From contig NC_013791.2 in the NCBI RefSeq assembly GCF_000005825.2, positions 1,488,001 through 1,552,000 of the forward strand: a DNA stretch of 64,000 nucleotides, read 5' to 3'. Position numbers and translations under genes: made by a program. Every line of letters begins with the position of its first letter. Position 1 is the stretch's first letter. Shown one piece after another: positions 1 through 7,007 of the stretch. This DNA is from Alkalihalophilus pseudofirmus OF4. Its GTDB lineage: Bacteria > Bacillota > Bacilli > Bacillales > Bacillaceae_D. Under the pieces are notes generated by a model. The model searched no databases, was not told where the DNA came from, and was given only the letters and a program-made list of their open reading frames with translations.

Positions 1-504
1 GGGCAGAACTTAAGAGTCTATTTAAGAAGAATTAAACGTAAGACTGCTTTGTTAATTGCCGTAAGCTGTGAGCTGGGTGCATTAGCTGCAGATGCAGACC
101 CAGTCATTCAAAAGCATTTATATAACTTTGGATACAATGTGGGGATGTCTTTTCAAATTACAGATGATATCTTAGACTTTGTTGGTACAGAAAAGCAGTT
201 AGGCAAACCTGCAGGTGGTGATTTAAGGCAGGGGAATGTCACGCTTCCTGCACTCTATGCCATGCATCATGATGAAGAGATTTCCCATTTAATTAAAAAC
301 ATGCTTAAAAATGAATTTCCTGAAAATATTGATATGCAGCCCATCTTAAAAGCTGTTAAAGAATCAGGGGGGATCGATTATTCGATTAAGATGAGTGATC
401 GCTTCCTCCATAGAGCCTATGATTCATTAGAAAGACTGCCTGATTGTGAAGCAAAGAATTATTTAAAAGAGATTGCGGCCTATATCGGAAAACGGAAATT
501 TTAA
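1..504 (+). CDS. hepT: Heptaprenyl diphosphate synthase component II, 3' part (partial)
   Basis: Large catalytic subunit of heptaprenyl diphosphate synthase, which works with HepS to extend farnesyl-PP with isopentenyl-PP for the menaquinone side chain. The open frame runs in from the window edge, so about 167 C-terminal residues are visible. The second aspartate-rich motif of trans-prenyltransferases, DDILD, is near residue 55 of the fragment. The upstream YLRRIKRKTALL stretch resembles Bacillus HepT and is in frame, so the gene does not start inside the window. It is followed by ndk and cheR, as in B. subtilis. There mtrA-mtrB, hepS and a menaquinone methyltransferase gene precede hepT, so mtrB (TRAP) may lie just upstream of this window. 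A short hairpin follows the stop codon. Identification is confident. Confidence 0.93.
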   Translation, partial: GQNLRVYLRRIKRKTALLIAVSCELGALAADADPVIQKHLYNFGYNVGMSFQITDDILDFVGTEKQLGKPAGGDLRQGNVTLPALYAMHHDEEISHLIKNMLKNEFPENIDMQPILKAVKESGGIDYSIKMSDRFLHRAYDSLERLPDCEAKNYLKEIAAYIGKRKF

Positions 505-507
505 AAT

Positions 508-533
508 AGAGAGCCTGAGTGCTCTCTTTATTT
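508..533 (+). terminator. Weak intrinsic terminator after hepT
   Basis: A 7-bp stem (AGAGAGC at 508-514 with GCTCTCT at 521-527) is followed by a loose T-rich tail, immediately after the hepT stop codon. The U-run is imperfect, so termination may be partial. Confidence 0.6.
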
Positions 534-587
534 GTATATACAACTGGAAATGAATACGGTTTATTGAATATTTCTGTAAAATAATGA

Positions 588-616
588 TTGAGAGTGTTTA
601 GAATGTTTGCTATAAT
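588..616 (+). promoter_or_regulatory. SigA-type promoter of ndk
   Basis: TTGAGA at 588-593, a 17-bp spacer and a perfect TATAAT at 611-616, preceded by TGC, which gives an extended -10. It lies about 65 bp before the ndk start, with nothing else between. Confidence 0.75.
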
Positions 617-681
617 AAACAAGGTTAGTCGATTAGTTAATTAATACATAGTTTATGATTATGAGAGCGAGGGTGTTTTAA

Positions 682-1125
682 ATGGAACGTACATATTTAA
701 TGATTAAGCCTGATGGAGTACAACGTAATTTAATCGGAGAAGTTGTTTCGCGCTTTGAAAAGAAAGGGTTTACATTAGTGGGCGCTAAATTGATGACGGT
801 TACAAAAGATCTTGCAGAGACTCATTATGCAGAACATAAAGAACGTCCTTTCTTCGGAGAGCTAGTTGATTTCATTACTTCAGGTCCAGTTTTCGCAATG
901 GTTTGGGAAGGTGAAAATGTGATCTCGACTGCTCGTACAATGATGGGAGCAACAAACCCAGCTGAAGCTGCACCAGGAACAATCCGCGGTGATTATGGTG
1001 TACAAGTAGCTATGAATGTTATTCACGGTTCTGACTCTCCTGAGAGCGCGAAGCGTGAAATCGGAATCTTCTTTGAAGATGCAGAGTTAAACAACTATGA
1101 AAAAGTTGTAAATAAGTGGGTTTAA
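682..1125 (+). CDS. ndk: Nucleoside diphosphate kinase
   Basis: Transfers the gamma phosphate of ATP to nucleoside diphosphates through a phosphohistidine, balancing cytosolic NTP and dNTP pools. The 147-residue product is the usual bacterial length. It carries the family signature NVIHGSDS, with the catalytic histidine at residue 115, and the N-terminal [15 protein letters not shown] strand and nucleotide-contact region. The ATG at 682 follows a GAGCGAGGG ribosome binding site. It has its own SigA promoter and a strong terminator, so it is probably monocistronic between hepT and cheR, the same order as in B. subtilis. Nothing odd was seen. Confidence 0.98.
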   Translation: MERTYLMIKPDGVQRNLIGEVVSRFEKKGFTLVGAKLMTVTKDLAETHYAEHKERPFFGELVDFITSGPVFAMVWEGENVISTARTMMGATNPAEAAPGTIRGDYGVQVAMNVIHGSDSPESAKREIGIFFEDAELNNYEKVVNKWV

Positions 1126-1133
1126 GGATGATG

Positions 1134-1165
1134 AATACCTGTTCAGCTGAGCAGGTATTTTTTTG
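1134..1165 (+). terminator. Intrinsic terminator of ndk
   Basis: AATACCTG (1134-1141) pairs with CAGGTATT (1152-1159), and a run of T follows. It lies a few bases after the ndk stop codon. Confidence 0.9.
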
Positions 1166-1170
1166 TGTGT

Positions 1171-1229
1171 AAACGATCGGTTTAAATCAGCCGATATACC
1201 TAATGTGGAAAAAATGAAACCGATTGTTT
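1171..1229 (+). promoter_or_regulatory. Long inverted repeat in the cheR upstream region
   Basis: AAACGATCGGTTT (1171-1183) and AAACCGATTGTTT (1217-1229) are inverted repeats of 13 bp with one G-T mismatch, separated by 33 bp. The right arm ends about 8 bp before the cheR ribosome binding site (AAGGGG near 1234). It could be an operator pair or a leader hairpin; no regulator can be named from the sequence. Confidence 0.5.
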
Positions 1230-1249
1230 AAGGTAAGGGGACCTGACAG

Positions 1250-2026
1250 ATGACTGCAGACTATCAACAATTCATCATGCAAATTAAGAAAAAAACCGGT
1301 ATAGATCTAGCACTTTACAAAGAAGCACAGATGAAAAGAAGGTTAGAATCCCTTCGAGATAAAAGAGGGTACTCTACCTTTTTGAGCTACTACCAAGCTC
1401 TTGCTGCTGATTCATCGTTATTTCATGAGTTTTTAGAGCGTATGACGATAAATGTCTCGGAATTTTACCGTAATAAAAAGCGATGGGAGGTGTTAGAAGA
1501 AAAGATTTTGCCAAGGCTGCTAGCTGAAAACAGTAAGCCGAAGCTATGGAGTGCAGCTTGTTCAACAGGTGAAGAACCATATACTTTAGCGATGATTATG
1601 GCCTCTTTTATGCCTTTGTCTGAGGTGTCCATACTAGCAACAGATTTAGATAAAGAAATTCTGAAAAGAGCTCAAGTTGGTTTCTACACGGACCGCTCAT
1701 TAAAAGAAGTTCCTCCAGGAGTGCTTTCACGCTATTTTACGAAGGAGCTTATGGGCTACAAGGTTAGTGATCAAGTAAAAAGAGCGGTAACATTTAAACA
1801 GCAGAATCTTTTATCTGATTCATTTGGAACTCAGTACGATCTGATTATTTGCCGAAATGTCATGATTTATTTCACTGAAGAAGCAAAACATGAATTATAT
1901 CAAAAATTCAGCCAAGCGTTGCGTCCTGGCGGTGTATTATTTGTAGGAAGCACTGAGCAGATTTTTCATGCTGATCAATATCATTTTGAAACAGAAGACA
2001 CGTTTTTTTATAAGAAAAAAGGATAA
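1250..2026 (+). CDS. cheR: Chemotaxis protein methyltransferase CheR
   Basis: SAM-dependent methyltransferase that methylates glutamates on chemoreceptor signalling domains during adaptation. The 258-residue product has the two family parts: an N-terminal helical domain (about residues 1-70) and a Rossmann-type methyltransferase domain with the motif [15 protein letters not shown] near residue 105 and ICRNVMIYF near 200. The ATG at 1250 is preceded by an AAGGGG-type site. It stands alone between ndk and aroF, as in B. subtilis, away from the large che/fla operon. An inverted repeat lies just upstream, and its stop codon is inside the stem of a strong terminator. A second chemotaxis gene, cheV, is at 61079. 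Confidence 0.95.
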   Translation: MTADYQQFIMQIKKKTGIDLALYKEAQMKRRLESLRDKRGYSTFLSYYQALAADSSLFHEFLERMTINVSEFYRNKKRWEVLEEKILPRLLAENSKPKLWSAACSTGEEPYTLAMIMASFMPLSEVSILATDLDKEILKRAQVGFYTDRSLKEVPPGVLSRYFTKELMGYKVSDQVKRAVTFKQQNLLSDSFGTQYDLIICRNVMIYFTEEAKHELYQKFSQALRPGGVLFVGSTEQIFHADQYHFETEDTFFYKKKG

Positions 2027-2057
2027 ACCGCTGTAATGGCTGGTTTATCCTTTTTGC
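2021..2057. terminator. Bidirectional terminator between cheR and a small minus-strand gene
   Basis: GGATAAACC (2021-2029) pairs with GGTTTATCC (2042-2050). It is flanked by T on the right and A on the left, so it can stop both cheR transcripts and transcripts of the convergent small gene at 2065-2208. The cheR stop codon TAA lies within the left arm. Confidence 0.88.
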
Positions 2058-2064
2058 ATTTGGA

Positions 2065-2208
2065 TCATGATTGATCTTCGCTCAATTGTTTCTTGATATA
2101 AGCATTTAACACCTTATCCTTCACTTCATTATAAGTAAGTCCTGATTTTGCGTTTAACTCTTTCACTTCATCAATATTTGTGCCGCTTTTTGTCGTTGAC
2201 TTCTTCAA
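2065..2208 (-). CDS. Small conserved-looking protein of 47 residues, function unknown
   Basis: A 47-codon frame on the minus strand with a TTG start at 2208, preceded by an AAAAGGGG ribosome binding site about 9 bases upstream. It ends with TGA next to the shared terminator after cheR. The product is lysine-rich and hydrophilic, with no signal peptide or membrane segment. It contains TNIDEVKELNAKSGLTYNEV, a repeated N-x-x-EVK pattern that faintly recalls short motifs in small spore proteins of Bacillus, but I cannot assign it to a family. Codon use looks like the neighbouring genes. A TATACT box lies upstream (about 2252-2257) without a clear -35. Support comes from the ribosome binding site, the terminator and the composition. 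Confidence 0.6.
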   Translation of the reverse strand: MKKSTTKSGTNIDEVKELNAKSGLTYNEVKDKVLNAYIKKQLSEDQS

Positions 2209-2385
2209 TGGTGAGCGCCCCTTTTACTAAGAAATTCCTATTTTAGTATAACCATTACCTGCATTCATTTATTCGATATCTCTAAACTTGCTGTTTTTGA
2301 AGAAGTAAAACGTTAAAATTCCTTAGACGCAAGCAGGTCTTTTTGATACAATGACTAATTAATAACGAAATGTTCCGATTTTATC

Positions 2386-2414
2386 GAGACATGAAAAGAA
2401 AGTCATGTTATAAT
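2386..2414 (+). promoter_or_regulatory. Probable promoter of the aromatic supraoperon
   Basis: GAGACA (2386-2391), a 17-bp spacer and TATAAT (2409-2414), with an upstream TG giving an extended -10. It lies about 50 bp before the aroF start. ACATGA/TCATGT form a small dyad within the spacer region. Confidence 0.6.
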
Positions 2415-2462
2415 TTAACGCATAAAAGCGATAAAGAGAGTGGATTTGGAGGAGGAGACGAG

Positions 2463-3635
2463 ATGAGATATATAACAGCAGGAGAGTCACATGGACCGCA
2501 ATTAACAACGATTATTGAAGGGGTGCCTGCTCAGCTTGAATTAGTAGCAGAAGACATCAATGTTGACTTGAAAAGGCGTCAAGGCGGTTATGGAAGAGGA
2601 CGCAGAATGCAGATTGAGAAAGACCAAGTTCAAATCCTAAGCGGAGTTCGACATGGAAGAACAACAGGTGCACCAATCGCACTAGTTGTAGAAAATAAGG
2701 ATTGGACTCATTGGACAAAGGTGATGGGGGCAGAGCCTTTATCTGAAGAAGAAGAAAAAGAAGTGAAAAGACAGGTGAGCCGTCCGCGTCCAGGCCATGC
2801 AGACCTTAACGGAGCAATTAAATATGGGCATCGCGATATGAGAAATGTTTTAGAACGTTCTTCAGCTCGTGAAACGACTGTGCGTGTAGCAGCAGGGGCT
2901 GTTGCGAAGAAAATTTTACATACATTTGGTATTCAAGTAGGCGGCCATGTTCTTGAAATTGGCGGTGTTAAGGCAAGTGCTATTCAGTATGATACAATCG
3001 ATGATCTTAGAGAACGCTCAGAGGCTTCTCCTGTTCGATGTTTAGATAAAGAAGCAGAAGCGAAAATGATTGAAGCCATTGATCAAGCGAAACAAGATGG
3101 GGATTCCATTGGCGGAATTGTAGAAGTAGTGATTGAAGGAGTTCCGATCGGTTTAGGCAGCCATGTTCATTATGATCGCAAGTTGGATGCGAAGTTAGCA
3201 GCAGCTATGATGAGCATTAATGCGTTTAAAGGGGTTGAGATCGGAATTGGTTTTGAAGCGGCCAGAAGACCAGGAAGCCAAGTGCATGATGAAATCACAT
3301 GGAATGAAGAAGACGGCTATTCAAGACAAACAAATAACCTTGGTGGTTTTGAAGGCGGGATGACTACCGGCATGCCGATTGTGATTCGTGGAGTTATGAA
3401 GCCGATTCCGACGTTATATAAACCTCTGCAAAGTGTAGATATTGATACAAAAGAGCCTTTTGCAGCTAGTATTGAACGTTCTGACAGCTGTGCTGTCCCT
3501 GCTGCAAGTGTAGTGGCTGAATCGGTCATTGCTTGGGAAGTAGCGAATGCTTTGCTTGAAACCTTCGGTGCTGATCGTGTGGAAGCGATTTCTGAAAATA
3601 TTGAGCGTCATAACGAGCATGCGAGGAAGTTTTAA
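2463..3635 (+). CDS. aroF: Chorismate synthase
   Basis: Catalyses the last shikimate-pathway step, EPSP to chorismate, using reduced FMN. The ATG at 2463 after GGAGGAGGAGACGAG gives 390 residues starting [11 protein letters not shown], the exact family start. The longer frame upstream has no support. Conserved features include the GRGRRM segment near residue 45, the [13 protein letters not shown] block near 115, RSSARETT near 140, and the C-terminal [15 protein letters not shown]. It is the first gene of the aroF-aroB-aroH group, with aroB starting 2 bases after its stop codon. Called aroF in B. subtilis and aroC elsewhere. Confidence 0.97.
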   Translation: MRYITAGESHGPQLTTIIEGVPAQLELVAEDINVDLKRRQGGYGRGRRMQIEKDQVQILSGVRHGRTTGAPIALVVENKDWTHWTKVMGAEPLSEEEEKEVKRQVSRPRPGHADLNGAIKYGHRDMRNVLERSSARETTVRVAAGAVAKKILHTFGIQVGGHVLEIGGVKASAIQYDTIDDLRERSEASPVRCLDKEAEAKMIEAIDQAKQDGDSIGGIVEVVIEGVPIGLGSHVHYDRKLDAKLAAAMMSINAFKGVEIGIGFEAARRPGSQVHDEITWNEEDGYSRQTNNLGGFEGGMTTGMPIVIRGVMKPIPTLYKPLQSVDIDTKEPFAASIERSDSCAVPAASVVAESVIAWEVANALLETFGADRVEAISENIERHNEHARKF

Positions 3636-3637
3636 CA

Positions 3638-4744
3638 ATGTCTGTTGTTCATATTTCTACTAAAAGCAAATCATATGAGGTGAGAATTGAACCTGGTCTG
3701 AGGCATACTTTATATAATCTCATGCATGCTCATAAGATGAGTGATGCTTCCTCATTCTTAATTATTACAGATGAGCATGTACATGATCTTTATATAAATG
3801 ATGTTTTAGCTGGTTTCCCTAAGCAGTATCATGTTTATGTTGAGAAAGTAGCGAGCGGCGAATCATCTAAATCATTTGAGGTCTATCAAAAGCTGCAGGA
3901 ACGAGCATTAGAGATCGGTCTTGATCGTAAGTCGGTGATTATTGCTTTAGGCGGCGGAGTGATAGGCGACCTTGCTGGATTTGTTGCTGCGACCTATATG
4001 AGAGGGGTTCGCTTTGTGCAAGTGCCGACCACCTTGCTTGCTCATGACAGCAGTGTAGGCGGAAAAGTGGCGATTAATTTGCCTGGTGCAAAAAATATTG
4101 TTGGAGCTTTCTTTCAGCCAGAGCTGGTTATCTATGACACAGAAATGCTTCACAGTCTGCCAGAGCGTGAATGGCGTTCTGGTTTCGCTGAAGTAGTGAA
4201 GCATGGGTTTATCAGAGACCGTGAATTTTTAGATTGGCTGAAGGGGCAGGTAACCTCTTTTGATCAATTTAACGATGAGTTTCTAAAAGAAATGCTTGTG
4301 CAATCAATCGGTGTAAAAGCTGATATTGTCTCAGCGGATGAAACAGAGCAAGGCATACGAGCTTATTTAAACTTCGGACATACGTTAGGTCACGCGATAG
4401 AAGCGGAGCTTGGCTACGGGGAATTATCTCATGGTGAAGCAGTGGCGGTTGGAATGATCTTTGCCCTGCGTTTATCTGAGCGCATCTTTCAAGTTGAGCT
4501 TCCCGTTAAAGAGACGATTTCGTGGCTTGAAACATTAGGCTACAGTACAAACGTACCTAAGGGACTATCGGCTGAACAGCTGCTTGCTTCAATGAAAAAA
4601 GATAAGAAGACGACAGGCGGACTGATCCGCATGGTCCTACTTGAAGAATGCGGCAAAGCCGTATTAAAGGACGTAGCGGATGAACCATTGCTTGATTCAC
4701 TACATAAAGCTATAGAGGAGGGGTTTGATGATTCGTGGAATTAG
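3638..4744 (+). CDS. aroB: 3-dehydroquinate synthase
   Basis: NAD- and metal-dependent enzyme that cyclises DAHP to 3-dehydroquinate, the second shikimate step, in the cytosol. The 368-residue length is normal. The NAD-binding ALGGGVIGDLAGFVAATYMRG block is near residue 105, followed by VPTTLLAHDSSVGGK. Metal-ligand regions EVVKHG and FGHTLGHAIE follow. It starts 2 bases after aroF, with an AGGAAG site inside the end of aroF, and its last 17 bases overlap aroH, which indicates translational coupling in one operon. No irregularity was seen. Confidence 0.97.
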   Translation: MSVVHISTKSKSYEVRIEPGLRHTLYNLMHAHKMSDASSFLIITDEHVHDLYINDVLAGFPKQYHVYVEKVASGESSKSFEVYQKLQERALEIGLDRKSVIIALGGGVIGDLAGFVAATYMRGVRFVQVPTTLLAHDSSVGGKVAINLPGAKNIVGAFFQPELVIYDTEMLHSLPEREWRSGFAEVVKHGFIRDREFLDWLKGQVTSFDQFNDEFLKEMLVQSIGVKADIVSADETEQGIRAYLNFGHTLGHAIEAELGYGELSHGEAVAVGMIFALRLSERIFQVELPVKETISWLETLGYSTNVPKGLSAEQLLASMKKDKKTTGGLIRMVLLEECGKAVLKDVADEPLLDSLHKAIEEGFDDSWN

Positions 4745-5108
4745 AGGCGCAACCACTGTTGTTCGGGATGAAGAAGAAGAAATATTAGATGTGACAGAAG
4801 AACTGCTGCATGAAATGATTGCCCAAAACTCCTTTCAAGCAGAGGATGTGGCGCAGGTACTTATTACAGTAACGGAGGATTTATCAGCAGCCTTCCCTGC
4901 TAAGGCGCTACGCCGGTTTTCTGATTGGACGTATGTGCCGGTTGTTTGTGCAAGAGAAATTCCTGTTCCGGGAAGCTTAGAAAAATGTATTCGTCTCCTT
5001 GTCACGGTGAATACTTCTCTTGCTCAAGATAAAATAAATCATGTCTATCTTAGAGAAGCGACGAAGCTTCGCCCTGATCTTGCGAATGGGAACAAGCTAG
5101 CTAACTAA
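4728..5108 (+). CDS. aroH: Monofunctional chorismate mutase, AroH type
   Basis: Rearranges chorismate to prephenate at the branch to Phe and Tyr. AroH enzymes are trimers of pseudo-alpha/beta-barrel subunits of about 127 residues, and this one is 126. Motifs seen are MIRGIRGATTV at the N terminus, VPVVCAREIPVPGSLEKCIR near residue 65 and the HVYLREATKLRPD end, including the catalytic arginine region. The ATG at 4728 follows GAGGAGGGG at normal spacing; a TTG one codon earlier is less well placed. It overlaps aroB by 17 bases. About 370 bases follow before trpE, holding a new promoter and the trp leader. Confidence 0.95.
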   Translation: MIRGIRGATTVVRDEEEEILDVTEELLHEMIAQNSFQAEDVAQVLITVTEDLSAAFPAKALRRFSDWTYVPVVCAREIPVPGSLEKCIRLLVTVNTSLAQDKINHVYLREATKLRPDLANGNKLAN

Positions 5109-5162
5109 TAAGTTAGTTATGGCGATATTCTCATAATATTCTGGCAAACTATACTCTTTTCC

Positions 5163-5191
5163 TTGACTAGAGGATAGCTACACGTTACACT
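5163..5191 (+). promoter_or_regulatory. trp operon promoter
   Basis: TTGACT (5163-5168), a 17-bp spacer and TACACT (5186-5191). Transcription would start near 5198 and give a leader of about 280 bases before trpE. This matches the internal trp promoter of the B. subtilis supraoperon. Confidence 0.8.
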
Positions 5192-5198
5192 TAAAAAA

Positions 5199-5260
5199 AT
5201 GCGCATCTCATAGGAGTATGAGATGGCATAAGAGCTGAGAGGAGTCCGAATGTCGGGCTC
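5199..5260 (+). promoter_or_regulatory. 5' stem-loops of the trp leader RNA
   Basis: Right at the predicted RNA 5' end, CATCTCATA (5204-5212) pairs perfectly with TATGAGATG (5217-5225), extended by ATGC/GCAT across a bulge. A second hairpin pairs GAGTCCGA (5242-5249) with TCGGGCTC (5253-5260). In B. subtilis a 5' stem-loop of the trp leader is known to help TRAP binding; an equivalent role here is inferred. GAG triplets at 5232, 5237 and 5242 are spaced 5 bases apart. Confidence 0.65.
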
Positions 5261-5293
5261 ATGTAGATGATGTATATTTAATTATTTGTTTTA

Positions 5294-5359
5294 GAGTTTA
5301 ATAGTTGAGCAGAGAATGAGTTGAGCAGAGAAGAGCTGAGCTGAGTTGAGTTTATATAG
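5294..5359 (+). promoter_or_regulatory. TRAP (MtrB) binding site in the trp leader
   Basis: TAG at 5302 and GAG at 5307, 5312, 5318, 5323, 5328, 5333, 5338, 5343 and 5348 form ten triplets at 5-base spacing (6 once). Outliers are GAG at 5294 and TAG at 5357. This is the hallmark of RNA wrapped around the 11-subunit tryptophan-activated TRAP protein, and bound TRAP blocks the antiterminator. No T-box motif is present. Confidence 0.93.
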
Positions 5360-5405
5360 GGATTAGTCTAACACCCTTTGACTCATCGGTCTTAGGGTGT
5401 TTTTG
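5347..5405 (+). terminator. trp attenuator: terminator with competing antiterminator
   Basis: Terminator: AACACCCT (5370-5377) pairs with AGGGTGTT (5394-5401) and a T-run follows. Antiterminator: TGAGT (5347-5351) pairs with ACTCA (5381-5385), and AGGG (5358-5361) with CCCT (5374-5377). The two structures share CCCT, so they exclude each other, and the antiterminator uses the last GAG triplet of the TRAP site. Confidence 0.88.
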
Positions 5406-5439
5406 TTATACCCAAAAACCACTGTATCCTCTTTTATAC

Positions 5440-5477
5440 CTCTTCTCATTCATTCCATTACCTAGGAGTGAGTGAAT
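5440..5477 (+). promoter_or_regulatory. Helix that can mask the trpE ribosome binding site
   Basis: CTCATTC (5445-5451) can pair with GAGTGAG (5466-5472), which covers the trpE site AGGAG, or with GAATGAG (5314-5320) inside the TRAP site. CTCTTCTC (5440-5447) is the exact complement of GAGAAGAG (5328-5335), also in the TRAP site. TRAP binding would free the anti-ribosome-site strand. This matches the B. subtilis trpE translational control model. Confidence 0.75.
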
Positions 5478-7007
5478 ATGACCTACACAGATTTCACATC
5501 TTTTAAGCAAGCTGCAAAAACCTATGATACCGTACCTGTTGTGAAAAGGTATTTTGCAGATGGGCTGACGCCTATACAAATCGCCTATCAATTGCAAGAT
5601 CAATTAACGTTTCTTCTAGAAAGTAAGGACGCAGCCTCGCCTTGGTCAAGATATTCCTTCATCGGTTTAAATCCGATGTATCAACTAGTAGAAGAAAACG
5701 GAATCTTCCATACGTACTCTGAGGATGGAAGCCAAATCGCCCGAAGTCAAACCTTTGAAGATGCTTTTGATCAAACACTGCAGCATTTAAATGTTAAGCC
5801 GCTTGATCTGCCCATTCCTTTTAAAGGAGGGGCAGTAGGTTATATGAGTTTTGAGGCGATTCAATCGATTGAGCCTTCTTTGAAAAGGGCACCTTTATCT
5901 AAACAAGATCATAACAACGAGCAGCCAGCCTTTCATTTCCTATTTTGTGAAACGTTAATTGCCTATGATCATACAAAAAAAGAATTAATGATCATCATTC
6001 ATGTACCGACCAAACAGTCTACTTTTTTAAAAGAACGATATGATGCAGCATTTTCACAGATCGATGAATTATTTACCACATTAGAGCGATCTACTTCTGG
6101 TTTAATGGTGCCTGCAGCAATTGAGAATACCGAGGAAGTCTCCTTTGACGGGGTCCTGTCCTCTTACACAAAGCCTGATTTTATGAAAGATGTAGAGACG
6201 ATCCAAGAATACATTAGGGCTGGTGATATTTTTCAAGCCGTATTGTCCCAACGTTTTGAGATGCCTGTCACATCAAGTGCGTTTGATATTTATAGAGTGC
6301 TGAGAATGGTTAATCCTTCGCCTTACTTATTCTATTTGAAAATTGGAGACGTTGAGGTGGTAGGAAGTTCCCCTGAGCGGCTTGTCCAAGTAGCCGATAA
6401 GCACGTTGAGATCCATCCTATAGCAGGAACCAGGCCAAGAGGCGCTGATGAAGAGTTAGACAATCAGCTGGCCAAAGAGCTGCTAGCAGATGAAAAAGAA
6501 CGGGCTGAGCATTATATGCTCGTTGATCTCGCAAGAAATGATGTCGGAAGAGTTGCGGAGTACGGTTCAGTAAAAACACCAACGTTACTCGAGATTGGCC
6601 GCTTCTCTCATGTGATGCATATCATTTCAAAAGTAACAGGAGAGTTAAGAGAAGGGATCACACCATTAAACGCATTAATGTCAGCTTTTCCTGCTGGAAC
6701 AGTTTCAGGAGCACCTAAAATTCGTGCCATTGAAATATTAAATGAGCTGGAACCCGTAAAAAGAGGAATTTATTCTGGAGCAATCGGCTATTTAAGCTAT
6801 GACGGAAATATTGACTCTTGTATCGCGATCAGAACGATGATCATTAAAGATCAAAAAGCATATATTCAAGCCGGTGCCGGGGTTGTAGCGGATTCTATAC
6901 CTGAAAAAGAATTTGAAGAAACGCAAAATAAAGCAAAGGCATTGCTTCGTGCGGTGCAGCTTGCTGAGAAGATGTTTGGAGAAGGGGCGGTGGTGAACCA
7001 TGTTTAA
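5478..7007 (+). CDS. trpE: Anthranilate synthase component I
   Basis: Converts chorismate to anthranilate using ammonia supplied by a glutamine amidotransferase subunit. The ATG at 5478 lies 9 bases after AGGAG and gives 509 residues; a GTG two codons earlier is too close to the site. An N-terminal regulatory domain contains the Trp-site LLES motif near residue 45. The C-terminal chorismate-binding domain shows QAVLSQRFEMP, HPIAGTRPRG, VDLARNDVGR and AFPAGTVSGAPKIRA. There is no trpG in the operon; in B. subtilis the shared amidotransferase pabA in the folate operon serves both pathways, and the same is inferred here. Its expression is probably controlled by the TRAP leader at transcription and translation. 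It overlaps trpD by 8 bases. Confidence 0.97.
   Translation: MTYTDFTSFKQAAKTYDTVPVVKRYFADGLTPIQIAYQLQDQLTFLLESKDAASPWSRYSFIGLNPMYQLVEENGIFHTYSEDGSQIARSQTFEDAFDQTLQHLNVKPLDLPIPFKGGAVGYMSFEAIQSIEPSLKRAPLSKQDHNNEQPAFHFLFCETLIAYDHTKKELMIIIHVPTKQSTFLKERYDAAFSQIDELFTTLERSTSGLMVPAAIENTEEVSFDGVLSSYTKPDFMKDVETIQEYIRAGDIFQAVLSQRFEMPVTSSAFDIYRVLRMVNPSPYLFYLKIGDVEVVGSSPERLVQVADKHVEIHPIAGTRPRGADEELDNQLAKELLADEKERAEHYMLVDLARNDVGRVAEYGSVKTPTLLEIGRFSHVMHIISKVTGELREGITPLNALMSAFPAGTVSGAPKIRAIEILNELEPVKRGIYSGAIGYLSYDGNIDSCIAIRTMIIKDQKAYIQAGAGVVADSIPEKEFEETQNKAKALLRAVQLAEKMFGEGAVVNHV

Noticed and set aside
2370-2462. Upstream extension of chorismate synthase
   Set aside because: The 31 extra codons overlap the promoter at 2386-2414 and do not resemble the family; ATG 2463 has a strong site.
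5199-5477. tRNA-Trp T-box riboswitch in the trp leader
   Set aside because: The T-box word (AGGGTGG.ACCGCG type) is absent; the GAG triplet array explains the regulation better.
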